A DNA stretch of 28,368 bases from Setaria digitata (lineage: Eukaryota; Nematoda; Chromadorea; Rhabditida; Setariidae), in contig RCAB01000664.1 of NCBI GenBank assembly GCA_003640385.1, positions 1 through 28,368 on the forward strand, written 5' to 3'. The translations under genes and the position numbers were made by a program. The notes beneath the pieces are model-generated. The model saw only the letters and a list, made by a program, of their open reading frames with translations, ran no database searches and was not told where the DNA came from. Within the stretch, counting starts at the first letter, position 1. Each line of letters starts with the position of its first letter. Below, in pieces: positions 1 through 13,220 of the stretch.

Positions 1-3000
1 AAACTCGAATGCACTTCACTTTGCTACCATTCTTTCTGAAGTTTCGAATTAAAACAATATGGCAGGAATTAGTAATGTCATAGTAAAAATTTTTTTTCCT
101 TCCTGGCAATGTCCAATTAATATATCCTTTGAAAGTAAATCTAAAAGTGCTTTACACTAGTCTGGAGGGGTTCAACTTAACAGAAAAAAAGATTGCTAGT
201 TTGCTAGGAGTTCATTAATTTTTGAAAAGTATTTAAAATAATTGGAGCAAAAATAAAAGTTTCAAAATATTGCTTCTTCACTTCATTTTCCTCATTTTCT
301 CTTTGCTCACTCATCTTAAACCCATTAACTGTTAAAAATTGTAATTCCTAATTTTAAAACAAACAAATGTATGTCGTGTATTATTAAGAGAAGATGTTGT
401 CTGTACATTATTATTGCATTAAGGAAAAAAGCCATAACAAAATGTGACAGAAAGAAGACGAAAACTTCTACGGATTAAATATACTATATAATTGTGTGTT
501 TACATAACTTTTCATCACTTTGTTGAAAATGTATTTATTTCTTCTGTTAAGTCGTTTTTACGTTATCATTTTCACATTCAGTCTTGTCCGTCTGACCAGA
601 ACAGAAAGTTTGAAACATCCTAAAGAGAAATAATTTCGCTCAGAGCAGCGCACTTGTTGGTCGATGCATTTCTGTTGAACGAAAAAATATTTTGCTAAAA
701 ATTCTCAATTCATTAACATACTTTTTACGCTTCAAGTGCAAATAAACTCGCAGGAAATTATTGGAAATAAGTGATAGTTTTAGGATCGAAAGAGAATGAA
801 TGAGAAGCTTTGAATTCAATCAAGACAACAACGTCTTTTGACATGTTTCGTTTCAGATAGTGAAAAATTAAATTAGCTTTCAGGAACAGAAATATATTCT
901 TCGTTTTCACAAGATGACTTGAAAAAAACTTCACAGTTCGCTTTCCATGAATAAGGTATTTTGCATACAGTTACGGTATGTTTTATTCTCAGATAATCAA
1001 CTTTAGAGAAGATAAGTAAATCGATTGAATCTAACTGAAACGCAAAAAGGTAGAATTGATCAACTTCTATCATTAACTTGATGACATCATTTTTGTTCTT
1101 TCCTAATTTAGGACATAACCTAAATGATAGTCGACCAAAATGACAGAACTTGATGTGATGAACCGAACACATATCTATCATTTGGGTAATGAAAGAGTCC
1201 TAAAATGAGTGTCATTTGTCACTATCAATAAATGAGGCACTAATAATTTGGGCCTATTCTTCAAGGTTACTATGTCTTATTTCATTCAGCTCCTAGCCTT
1301 TTTTGCTGAACTAAAACGAATTACTATTTCATTTCTCTTTACTTACACTCCATCCACCCATCTTTTCCCTCTTTCTGCTCCAATTTCCTTGATATTTCAT
1401 CCAATGAGTGCTTACTTTTCTTCAAACTTTTCCTCCTTCTAGCCTTGACCTCACCTGTATTCTTGCTATGTCCTCAATTATAATATGCATCAATCGTCCA
1501 GACAATTATTCAAATACAAACCATTATTTGGTATTATATTCTCTTCATTGAATAACTGCAACACTCCTTCTGTTTTCCAGACTTATATCACTCTTCGAAC
1601 TACTATCAGATTTGTGCTATCCTGCTAAATGCATGCCACATTACAGTTATTATCAGATTTATGCCACCTAAGCTTGTTATCTTATCATCCTTCAGTTACT
1701 GTCAACTTCATGTTGCTCCTTCATTTGCCACCGTTTAAGCTTATCTTTCTGCCAAGATCAATCTAATTCTAATTATAATTTAGCTGAAAATCTTTGAATT
1801 TATTTGCAACAGTAACTGCAACACTATTTCCTTCTTTTTGTCTTACTGTCCTCCAATAAGACAATGTCACTTCTAATAATTTCACATTTTTTTACAGTTC
1901 CAACTTCGACGTGTTTTCTTCCTAAATTGAGCAGACAATTAAAGCAACTTTGCTACAGAAGCAACTATAAAATAATTTCTTCTGCTATCAAAAGTTAAAT
2001 GAATTGTTTAATCCTCAAAAAAAAAAAAAACATATGATTCTCTTTCCCAGCGAAAATATTTGCCAACAATTAAAAAACCACAAAATGAAATAAATAAAAA
2101 AAAGGAATCTAAAAATGATTGTAGTGTAAGAAAAGATTGGAATTTAATAACAAAAATATCACTGCAACAAAAATATTTGTTAAATTGTATCGTTAACGTA
2201 GGATGATTGTTTTTCCCTTGAATATTTTTAAGTGTGCTATTTGAAACATGAAAAGAATTAGCAAAAGAAAAAGAACAAATGCAAAATGGGAAAAAAGAAA
2301 AATGATGAAGCAATGATAATTATAATTAATTAATTAACACATGTGACTCGTCATCTCCTTTTGACTCACACTTTCTTTCTACTTCCGATTGAAGCAGTTA
2401 CTTCAAAACTACTATGCTATGCAAGTTGCAAACTTAGCTTATAGCATTAATTAACAAAAAAAGTGACAGCCATGTCCTACCTCATCTATCTGCCTCCAGG
2501 TTACATCTTTTTTCACCTGTCACAAAAGAGAGTGAAATTAGGATGGAAAAGTCATCGTTCCATTTAATTTTACTTTCAAAAGAAATTTGAATTACTCGAA
2601 CTTTTTTGGTCAAGAAGGTTTTAAAGCCAAGAAAGAAAAGTTAAGAGCTAAAACAAGCAATTTTCTTTAATTGAAGCTTACTAATTAAAAAATAAAATTT
2701 TTTCATATATCATTTGAAAAATCCGAAATATTTAAATGAGGATAAAAATATTTCTATATTGAAATAATCTTTATTTCTTGAAAAATCTCTCCTTATATTT
2801 ACTCGTTCATGCAATGAATTAACTAGAAAAACTTTTACTGAAAGAAAAGCTTTGTTTATTTCATGCGTTCAGTGTTTCAATTATTAGAAATATCGTAAAA
2901 TTTATTCTAAAAAATTTCAAAAATTTAAGCTAATTGTTGTGAGAAAAAAAGTTCTTGGATCACTAAAAAAATACTAGATGTAAACAATAAATATATTGTA

Positions 3001-4982
3001 CTAAAAAAAAAAGCAAACAAATAAACGAAGAAGCGAAAAACGGAATATATCATTCTACAGCATGCTATCATATCAGTTGTGTTTATCAATTAAGATTAAA
3101 CTGACTAGCACCAAGAAAGAGATAATGAAATGAAGATGTGTTCAGTTTTGCCAAATCGAAATGACCAATGTCACCCACTTTTTACTTTACTCCTCTTCCA
3201 ATTATCTCCTCGGCGATAATCATCGAGCACCACCTTTTCTTCTTTACCTTTTAATTTTTGCTACTGACTGGAAAAAAATTTGTCTCTAAGAAAATGGAAA
3301 TCTACGACAAAAAAAGTTACGCATGTTAATGTGAATTGTCAAATTTTCATTCTCAGTGATTTAAAATTTTTGAAAAAAAAGTGCATAATTACAAACAACT
3401 AGTTTTACTTACAAAGGAGCTGAAAAATTGACTAAAATCTTCAAAAATCCTATAATGACATTTCTTTTTTGCTTCTTCTTTTGCCAAAAAAAAAAATTTT
3501 TTTAACTGATGTTTATAAGCATACATACAAATTTATGCCAATCATTAGTGATAATAAATAGCACTCAAAATAATATTATCATTCAATAAAGTTTCTGTTA
3601 ATAAGCGACGAATATTTATCGTTTCTATCATACTTGATATTGATAATTTAAAGGTTAAAATAATAAAGAATAAAATGTTATTTGATTAGCTTTTTCAATT
3701 TAGCTCCGTTTGATGATTGGACGGATATCTTTGGTCATTTTGAAAATTGTTTAAACAGCTTGTTAATTTGTATTTCATCAGAAAGCTATTTTTTTTTTTT
3801 TTTTATTTTATAAAGAATGATCCAAATTTATGAAAAAAAAAAACCACATTTTGGATTTACTTATTTGTTGAGGTAAAGTTGAAGTTCCAAAATTAAAAAC
3901 ATTTTAATACAAATGAATTTGCTCTCGTAATAGTTTTTACTAAAACCATCAAAAAAGCAAAATTTTACTAAAAAGATAATTAAAAAACATTGCACCATTT
4001 GAAGAATAGATTATATGTAATTGTAATACTTCAATCAAAGGCATTTTAACTATTTCATCAAAATTTTACTTTTTGAGACGTCGACAACTGCTCTTTGATA
4101 ATCTTGCAACAGTAATAAGATTGTGGAAAATCATCCGATATTGAACTGAAATTTTCTGCGATGCATGACACAATTATTTGACTTTTACAATGCCACAAAT
4201 AAAAAACTGTTTCATTGTTAAAGTTTTACAGCAAGCTGTTAAACTGACCAATTTGAAATATCAGCAATTATCAACTATCCATTTTTGATACTCGAAAGAA
4301 AAAATAAGAAATTGACAAAAATTTTAAAATTAAAAAAAAAACTGAAAATATTTATTTGCATTATTTCTTAAGCCATCTGTTTCTGCGATGAAAGTGTTTA
4401 TTTTCGGCAACTCATTAATTAACTTGGGGTGTTTTTATATTTTCACATAAAAATAGGCCAATTAGTGGCATACTGTTGGCCTATACTTCATTTCTTTTCA
4501 CGTATTGTTATTTACATATACTTCATTTCAAACTTTTTTTATTTTTATTTTTTGCTGATGGAAGCTTGTTTGGCTGCTATAACTAATTAAATTATTACCT
4601 CCTTGGCTAGATATCATTGCTTGTTGTTTTCGGCTAAGTAATTTAATTCTTTATTGCTTTGCGGCTAAGGTTCCTGGTATCCTTGTTACTCCAAGTTATC
4701 CTACGGTTAAACTGGTCTTCCTGTTATTCCTGGACAAGCATTATTTTCTTGGCTGATTTGTTTTCATATTATTTTATCGCAGCATTAGTATGTATGGGCC
4801 TTTGCACTCAACAATGACCCTTGAAATGATTTCACGAAAAATTCGTTTTTTTTATTGTTGTGCTTATAATCATCTCTATGCAACTGTCAAAATTTTTGAT
4901 TAAAAAAAAAAATTAAAATAGACATTATTTCACTAATATTCTAATTTTACTTATTCGTATTACATAAATTTATAATATCTTT
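1..4982. other. Gene-free AT-rich flank upstream of the GT92 gene
   Basis: No coding region could be recognised in this stretch on either strand. It is AT-rich sequence with many poly(A) and poly(T) runs. The + strand is noticeably pyrimidine-rich from about 1255 to 1930, where the 13-mer TAACTGCAACACT occurs twice about 260 bp apart. Around 4555-4760 a short degenerate GGCTA/GGTTA motif recurs several times. The longest open frame is a 102-codon minus-strand ORF (873-1181), which matches no family I know and is discussed as a weak finding. The part next to 5 kb probably holds the promoter and any outron of the downstream gene, but no core promoter motif could be fixed. Confidence 0.6.
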
Positions 4983-5006
4983 TTTGGAATTAGATCTCAG
5001 TTTGCA

Positions 5007-5016
5007 TCTTTTTCAG
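5007..5016 (+). promoter_or_regulatory. Candidate 3' splice / SL trans-splice acceptor upstream of the GT92 gene
   Basis: The pyrimidine-rich run ends in CTTTTTCAG, the nematode 3' splice-site consensus. It lies 67 bp before the first in-frame ATG of the GT92 gene, with no convincing cis donor seen close upstream. Use as a spliced-leader acceptor is inferred from nematode biology and not shown by the sequence. The acceptor at 5061-5070 competes with it. Confidence 0.35.
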
Positions 5017-5060
5017 CGTGTCAGCTAAGTGGTTGATTTTCAATTTGATGAGAAGCTACT

Positions 5061-5070
5061 GTATTTTCAG
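5061..5070 (+). promoter_or_regulatory. Candidate 3' splice / SL trans-splice acceptor, closest to the start codon
   Basis: GTATTTTCAG is a near-perfect nematode acceptor 12 bp before the ATG at 5083. A spliced leader joined here would give a very short 5' UTR, as is common in nematodes. An out-of-frame ATG at 5078 in this leader opens a reading frame that ends after 12 codons, so initiation could slide to 5083 or to the in-frame ATG at 5158. The function is inferred. Confidence 0.45.
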
Positions 5071-5082
5071 TAACTCGATGAA

Positions 5083-8000
5083 ATGTTACATCGAAGTTTT
5101 CAACCAATTTTTGTGAACAGTAATGATGTTTGGGTCTTCCTGCTAGAAAAATTTCATATGCAACTTGGATTTCATCGAAAAATCCACCGACTCTTACTCG
5201 CTTCACTAATTTTAACATCCATAATGATTTTCTGGTACATTAATTTAGTTCATACACCATTCTTCTACAAAACAGCAAAAAGTATGAGGTCAGAGGTCGT
5301 ACCAATTCAAAACAATACTGAAATTGTGAACGGAAAAATAGTACGGAAAACACAGTCTATCATACTCCATACATTCACTGGATGGATTTCGTATTTCGCT
5401 CAAATTTTCACACTATCACGCTGGCATTTACTAACGAAATACGACTTACAAAAAATTCCACTAATGATGAATTTTACGGCTAACATAACGGATGAAACGC
5501 TCTTTGTTTACAAAGCATTTTTGGACCTCCGACAAAATGAGCCGTTAATTCGAGTTTTAGCATTCAGCAAATGCCATGACATCAAGATACTGTTACATTA
5601 CGGCTCACATTGCATATCAGGAAAGGATGTCACCATCGAATATGACTGTCCATGGAAATGGGTACCCGAATGCAAATGGTTCTCCTTCATGCTCATTTTC
5701 AATATGAAATTTACTAATTTCTCTGTCGATACCGTAAGTAATTTCAGAAAATAAGCAATTCATTGTGTCGCAAAGAATTTTTCCATAATTCGTCCTATTT
5801 CTCATTCATTTTTAGTTTAATCGATATGCATTAATCATGTGAATGTTCTTAGAAAAAGATATTTGCTAAGTACAAAATTTTATATTTCATGTGCAATAAA
5901 TACGTTAATTTTACCCTATAATTCATCTTTTGTCAGAAACTAAACTAAAAAAAAAAAAAATCGAAACAATTCGACAGTTGATTTTTTTTTTTTAAGGGTA
6001 AATTTAAGTCAGCAATGTTTCTGAATAAATATTAGAAGGTGCTCTAGTTCTTTTTATCCAAAAGAACTGAAAAATTTCAGAAGGAAATAATCGTAACGAA
6101 AGGGGAGCAAATGGTTTCTATACCTTTGGTACCATTGCCTCGGTACCATCAAGATACTTTGCATGTTTGTGTACCACCACTCTATTGGTACTGGAACTAT
6201 GTTGCATTTATACAGTTCATTGAAGTACAGAGTTTGTCTTATAACAATAAAAGAGAAAAGTTTGTTTACATCTTAATTAAATCAGAGGAAAGAAAAAATT
6301 CCTTTCCAGTATTAACAATCACGAAATCAGACTGAAATATCAAATTTGCTTAAGAGTAAATTTCAATTTGTTAAGAAATGAATCGATTTCTCATTGATCA
6401 AAATTGCATTCTATAATTTCAGACTTGTTTATTCTTTAAAAAAAAAAAAAAAAAGCGAAGTTTTAATTCAACAACCAAAACAATTATAATTAATGCAACC
6501 TAAAATTAATTCATTTCAGCGTAATTTGAATTTCAATAAATTTAAGATTTGGCGGATGCAAGGTGCTTCGATGTTTTACATTTATTATGTATCGGTCAAT
6601 CGACATGTGATGGATATTTTAAAAATCTATGAAAAAATGGTCAGTAAAAGTAACCAAAGAGTTCAATTCAATAAAACTGATAGCGGTGATAAAAGCAAAA
6701 CTTCCTCAGTGATACTGCAGAGGGATACTATTGTCTTAAAAGCACTTATGATATTCTACTGATCACTCAAGTATTCCATTTATAGGATTTTCAATATTTT
6801 AATTATCAAATGCACTGGATTAATCGATATTAATTAGTAGTTGAATAAAGCTTTTCTTTTCTTAAATAAGCTTTTTAGCTAGGTCAAGTTTTAGTCCTAC
6901 TCAATGAATTAAAGTTACAGGGAATCATTCGTCTGATCAGATGGCAGATGATGCCGCGATCGGAGAAAACTGATCCAAATCGGTGGATCTATCGATTTGG
7001 TCATACTCTCAGCATGAATGACTGCTTATATACTTCTTCCGCCAAATATGTCGCACTTGTTGATATCGATGAATTCATTTTTCCAAAGTGTCAAAAATGA
7101 CATTTTCCTTAGCTTCATTGCTGCTAAAAGAAAGAAAACTTAATTGTACCATAATTAAGTTCTTTTTCTTTCGATATAGAAATCAACTTCATTGAATCAC
7201 TCATTTCTATATCGCATTTCTTCTTTTTTTTGTTTGTTAAATTTCGTGGCAATCAAAATCTAGTCTAGTCTGCTCATTGAGATCTCTCAATCAGCACAAA
7301 GAATAAATTGTCAAAATTTGCTCATTTTTTCAGTTCCGGAAGGCTGTTGCCATTTTTGCGCAAAATGCATAATTCGAATAATGTAGCCGGAAGTTTCGTC
7401 TTCGAACATGCTCGAGTTCGATTTCAAGGCTGGAATATTTTGAAATTACAACTAAAACTTGATTTTAATTGGCTGAAAAATGCTGAATTTCAAATTCAAG
7501 AAGGCCCATCAAAAACGGTTTTCATGCCTGAAAGGGTGCAAATTGTCGTTACACACAAAGTGCGCCAATTTCTGAAATCACATCGCTCAATGAAAGTGCG
7601 TGTTTTTTCAGAATTTCACATTTTATTTTATATAAATTCTTGCAAAGTGTCAAGTTCTTGTCTTCATCAGATCTTTATTGATATTGTAGCTGATCTTTAT
7701 CAATCCTTATCCGTAATACTGCTAATTTTTCTCTTAGATAACACATACAAAATTTTTTTTTTTTTTATTTTCTTAGGAAAGATGCAAGAAATTCAGTTTT
7801 TTAGTGTTTCCAATGATTTTTAAAAATATTTCAAAAAATTTTATATCCCTGATCTTGTGCAATTATTTTTACTATTATTGTTGTAATATTATATTAGCAA
7901 TTAATACGAATTATTATTAGCAACATATCATCTTTATTTCCAGCAATTTAAGTGAACAGTTGAAAATATTCTGAAGTTGAAATTTCCTTTTTTCCAGATA

Positions 8001-8614
8001 GATACCAAAGATGGTTTATTATATCATGCACGCTCAAACTGGATTTTTACAACTCTCAACGATTCAGTTTATCATCCAACAGATATTTTTCATGGATATA
8101 TAACATCTCTAAATAGTGCCTATGAGAAAATAATGTCACTGGTATCGTGGCCAGAATGGAATCTTGTTCCTGCATGGAAAATGCTTTCAAAAAGAATTGA
8201 GAAATGCACCTCTAAGTAGGTTCTCTTTTTTTCCTATTTTAAAATTTTAGTAATTTGGAAAAAACTTCCCTTGAAACTACAAATAGCACAAATAATTCTA
8301 AATTTCTCATGAAATAGAATTTAATCATAATTATTTATATAATTACAATGATTAAAATAAAGCAACGGTAAGGGAAATGACATTTTATTATCTCACTCAC
8401 CTGTATTGATAGGACATTCATAGTAAATTTGTCCATACTTTATAACTCCATTTTTTTTTTTTTTTTTTTCCTGAAGGAAACCTGATTCAATTTTTATAGA
8501 TGGCGAATGTATGGATGCAAAGCTCCGCACCATTTATGCTGGAACGCCTTAAATGATCAAGATAATTGGATTTTTAGTCATGTTAATACTAGCAGTCATT
8601 ATATTTTGTTATAG
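5083..8614 (+). CDS. Glycosyltransferase family 92 (DUF23) protein, seven exons, complete
   Basis: Exons are 5083-5733, 6081-6224, 6520-6639, 6921-7087, 7334-7595, 7998-8215 and 8500-8614 (stop 8612-8614), giving 558 residues. Every junction has a GT donor and an AG acceptor (TTTCAG at most) in matching phase. A short N-terminal tail, one hydrophobic segment (about residues 37-57) and no cleavable signal indicate a type II membrane protein of the secretory pathway. The lumenal part has N-glycosylation sequons at N77, N130, N134, N212 and N550. Family hallmarks in order are FLDLR at 146-150 followed by LIRVLAF, CVPPLYW at 247-253, the WRMQGA segment opening exon 3, DIDE at 353-356 (likely the metal/nucleotide-sugar DxD motif), and a C-terminal WRMYGC...CW with C527 and C534. 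GT92 enzymes in nematodes, insects and vertebrates transfer galactose onto fucose or other glycans, as C. elegans GALT-1 does. The acceptor of this paralogue cannot be told. The ATG at 5158 (residue 26) sits nearer the membrane anchor and could be the true start. Confidence 0.9.
7137..7214. repeat. Two adjacent inverted repeats (potential hairpins) in GT92 intron 4
   Basis: Within the 246-bp intron 7088-7333, AACTTAATT at 7137-7145 is the exact reverse complement of 7153-7161, with a 7-nt loop and further A/T-rich partial pairing outside. Next to it, CGATATAGAAAT at 7172-7183 exactly matches the reverse complement of 7203-7214, with a 19-nt loop. Both would form on the pre-mRNA. No known regulatory element was recognised, and in AT-rich DNA the first may be chance. 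Confidence 0.6.
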
Positions 8615-8722
8615 TTATAGGATTGCTAATTGAAACTAAAATGATTTGGAATAACTGAAATTTACATAATTTGCGCAAGAAGTTCATGTGATGCATCAAT
8701 TTACACAAACGTTGCTACGTTA

Positions 8723-8728
8723 AATAAA
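8723..8728 (+). terminator. Poly(A) signal AATAAA of the GT92 gene
   Basis: An exact AATAAA hexamer lies 109 bp after the stop codon, on the same strand, a normal nematode 3' UTR length. A genomic A-run (8738-8749) follows, so cDNA priming artefacts are possible there. AATAAA also occurs by chance in such AT-rich DNA. Confidence 0.55.
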
Positions 8729-8749
8729 TTAAAATACAAAAAAAAAAAA

Positions 8750-11700
8750 AGAACTATTTTCTACAGCTTTATATTCTGGATGAGTTATCTACTAGTATTT
8801 TACAGTTCGACTTAAAATCAAGTAGAAAATAAAAATAGTAGAATAAAAACTGAAAGCTTTTTCATCGATATGCGACTTTTCGACATTCTGATGAATGAAA
8901 TGATAAATTAATTGCACAGCCGTGAAAACTTTTGAGATTCTGAATGATAAAATGATAGGAAAAGGCTGGGTGCAATTAGTTGTAGAACTCCTCTCTGAGT
9001 TTCGTATAAAATAAAATAGAATAGAAATTTATAACATCCAATTAATTTACAACAGTCCAACTTCATTATCCAATTATAGAAAATGATTTGATATAGAAAG
9101 AATAGATCGAAGTAAAATATGAAAAAAAAAAAAAAAAAAAAAAAATCTTTAAAAAAATACAAAATAGAAAAAAGGATAATAAAGAAATAGAGCCCAGTGT
9201 AAGCGTAAAATTTAGATTTGAAACTTGCTAAGAAGTCAGATCAAGGATTTCGAACCATATATTGCGAATAATTTTTTAGGAAAATATACATTTGCATTTA
9301 TTGGAATATTAATTGATTTCACATATTTATTCAGTGCTAGTGAAAGCGAATTAAAGAATTAGTCCGATATATTGGAAATTTTTATTTTGGAAGGAAAATT
9401 CCGTGACGGTGAACCGAACAAGCTTCAAGCATGAGATGATTTGAAAGCTAAATGAAATTTAAGCAAAAGGAAATTCAAACTTTTGATAAAATCAAGAAGA
9501 AGTAATTCTCAGTGGATTTTTATAAAATAGATCGCATCACAAATACAAAAGATTCTCTCAAAGACATAATATTTATCTTTCTTAATGTTATCCAGTTTCA
9601 AATGTTCCTTAACTCTTTATTTTCTTTCCAGAAAACTTAATCAAATTTTAAGTTAAACTAGATTAACAATAATTACAATCCTAACTAAAAAACTGAGTCA
9701 AAATTAAAATTTTTTGGATGAAATAGCTTATTATAAAGTTTAACAAAAACAAAATATCAAATTTTTTTCAAATGTTAATAACTGAAGAAAATAGAAAATG
9801 AAAGAAATAAATTACATTATCATAAACAATTTTATCTCATCTTTTTTTTATCTTTTTTTTTTTCAATCATTGAAATTTTTATATCGTTTGTTTGAAACAT
9901 CAATGATAGCTTTCATTTCTTTTTTTTTTTTTTTTTTTGGAAAACGATTTTTTTTTTTTTGATAATGTATTTTAAAATATTAACTTCGTTAAATAATAAA
10001 TACAGATATCGGCTGAGAAAAGGAAATTTTCAAAAATATAAAAGAAAAAAGATTGGAATTGAAGGAGGAAATATGAAATAGTACTGATAATTTGATAATA
10101 ATTTGTCTGCGTATTGCTGCTATTGAAACATTCAGCAGGTATGTAAAACTTTTTAATTAGCTAACACTTCAATCTGATTAATTATCATCTTCATTCTCTT
10201 CTCCTCTCTTCATACATTCCCACTGAAATAATCGGTTTTAAAGTTTTTTTTTTTTTTTTTTTTTTCGTTTATCTCCTTTATAATCTTTCTTTCTGAAATT
10301 GATACCATTTAACTTTGTGAATTTAATCTTGGCTATTAAGCTCACTTTAAAAATTTTTTTGCTTATATTGTCATTGTGCTTGTACCAATTTTTAAATTAC
10401 ACTGTGAAATTTTTCTTTACAAACTAAATAAGCTGAATATTCATGTACCATATAGACTGAACTGTTAAATTACTACGAATTAAGAATAAATTTATTAGTT
10501 GAAAAATGTTAAAACGTCAAATAATTCGTTTTCTTCGTGTTGCGTGCACTTTCAAACGTTATATCAGCGTCATGAAATGATAATGTATAGAAGTAACGTG
10601 ATTAAAACAACTGATTAATTATTTCTATTTGTCGCAGCAAATTTCTCACAATTTCATAAATCAAGATTGATGAGCAAAATAAGGAAAAGCAAGTAAATCA
10701 TTAAGGAGTAGAATGTTTGCAAGAAAGAAAAACATTTGGCTAGATTCTAATTTGGCTAATTTGCTTATTTGTTTGAGTTAACGGGAAGCTTGAAATATTC
10801 AAAAATTGGCAACATTTTAGGATTTGATAATTTCGACATTCCTGGTGATGTGAAAAGAAATAAACCTCAATTTAAACTATTTTTTTATTTTACATTTTTG
10901 TCGGAAGAAAAAAAAAAAAATTTAAAAGAAGCTTCGTGAACAAATTTATTCCGAACTTTTTCAAAATTTCTTGGAAAAAAACTTTTTTCTTCTCTTTTTT
11001 TTTTTGAAATTTTTGTATTAAAAAGCATTATTAAAAATCACAAAGTCATTTAAAAATATTTGCTCCTCCACTGATTTGCCTTATCATAAAACCGTACGAA
11101 AAAAAGGAAACTAAACTAAAGTAGCATCATACTGATAAAATAAACTTGCTAGCTTAAACAAACTTTGTAATATTTACTCATTCAATACTTTAAAAAAAAA
11201 TCACAGATTGTTTTTCTAATAGTACTGTTTACTAAATCATTTTAATTAAATTTTAATCCAATTAATAAAGAAAAACAGTTAAGCACTAGTATACGGTAAA
11301 AGTTGAAAGTTGTTTAGTTTTCGCAAAAATGAAATAGGAAGAAGACATAAAGACGACTGTACACTGCTTCATTCCATTTTTACCTGTACTTCAATACTGG
11401 AACAATAAATTTTATCTTTGATGTTGCAAAAGAATTGTTTTCTTTTTTTTGTTTTTTATTTAGTAAAATTTAAAAAAAAAAAAAAAAAAAAACAATTGTG
11501 ACTTTCATTTTGATAAATTCCAATCTTTTTTCCTTTTTTTCGTAATATTTTTATTTCTTTTGTAGTACTTTAAGGTTAAGACAATCTAAAATCCTTCATT
11601 TCCTCTGTTTGCTTTTGACTCAATTTCTTCTATTCGTCGTTGTCTCTCATACATTCATTTATTTGATGACAAAATTCACTCAATCATTTTCGCTTCGTCC

Positions 11701-11826
11701 TTAAATTATCATTTCAGTTTCATCAAACTTCTGTCATTCCAAAAAAAATTAATATTAATAATAAATTTACAACATTTGGAACTGATTTATGCTCTTTTTT
11801 CCTTTCCAATTCTTTCGAAGGAACTG

Positions 11827-11857
<31 letters not shown>

Positions 11858-13220
11858 ACAATCTTTTGTGTAAAAAATTGACAATTATTCAACAAAGTTC
11901 TTGTTTTTTTTTTTTGTTCTAATTTACCGAATAATTAAAACATTGATAGTTGTCTAGCAGTATATAAATAATTAATTTTCGTATTAAACTGTCCGCTACT
12001 AACAATCAAGTTAGGTGGTGTATATGTTAAAAAATGTATATGAACACCTCAAAATTGTGTCCTAAACGCTCTATAAGTATGTTGATTTATATTAACCGGA
12101 ATTTATTCCGGAGTAGTAAGCATACTGGATGCATTTTATTAACCTCCGATCAGTCCTACAGAACCTATAAATCATTGCTTTTCATTTTATCAATTAATTT
12201 ATTATTTCGATAAGGAAATAATCAATGAGCTCTGATTGAGCAACATTTTGCATTTAATATTTTTTCAATTTATACAAATTTCGAGGAATCTTTTCATGAT
12301 ATTATAAAAAAAAAGACACGAATAAAGCTGTCTTTTATTAGGATTGTTAGCCTCTAGCTTACAATCAATTGATAAATTTTTTGAAATATTCATTCTTTTC
12401 TCTTTTTTATCAGTTTTTTCACTTAATATCACAAGCCATTTTCATATATCAGTTAAATTCGTTCGCACATTTCACTATTTGTTATTAATTAAAACAAATA
12501 AACACAGATAATTTCTAGCATTAATTTGTTTGTGACTGGATCCTAAATCATTTAATTTAATCTTTAGTAATTTCATTTATTTTTTTAAAAGTTTTTCTAA
12601 AACAAAAAAAAAAAAGATTATCAATAATTTGTTTTTGTTTTTGATAATTTATGAAATGCTGGGGGGAAATTTTTGCATGAACTTTTGATTTCTTTCCGTT
12701 TTTCTTCTAATATAACGTTGCAGAAGAGAAACATAAACCAATGTCAGATTGCAGAATCTAGATCTAGATATTAATGATTATGCTCCTACAAACCAACTAA
12801 TTAGCCTAATCAAAATTTTGATCAATAATCATGTATAACTAAAAACTGTGATTGTGTGTAATTAAATTCAAAAACTTTGTGCAAATTTTGGCAAATGTTT
12901 AAAGTTATATCTGAAATTTTCAGTTTTAATCGTTGCGCAACATGTGAATAGATGACCGTAACAGTTTGCTTTTTTTTTTTTTTTTGAACTTTACTTCAAC
13001 TTTATGACTTTTCATGTTAGGTTTTTTTCATTTGATTGTTTTATGACTGTCTATTAATTGTTTCAAGTCTAAACTGATATTTCCACCCTTCATATATCAC
13101 GCTGACCTTTGAAAAATTTTTTTTCACTCCCTGTAGGTGCATTGTTAGTGATCAGAAGACTAACTATTTTAATAGAAGCGAAAAATAGTGTGACATTAGA
13201 AGTGATCCGTTCAATTTTTT
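8750..13220. other. Gene-poor AT-rich interval, left part
   Basis: I found no coding exon here. The sequence is dominated by homopolymers, the longest being A24 at 9122-9145, T22 at 10244-10265 and T27 at 11827-11853. A perfect 14-bp palindrome (ATCTAGATCTAGAT) is at 12756-12769. Open frames such as 8908-9162 on the minus strand are poly(Phe)/poly(Lys) translations of these runs. No transposon ends, tRNA or rRNA were recognised. Confidence 0.55.

Noticed and set aside
5617..5805. Minus-strand ORF over the end of GT92 exon 1
   Set aside because: Shadow frame of a well-supported exon on the other strand; the same holds for 5021-5218.
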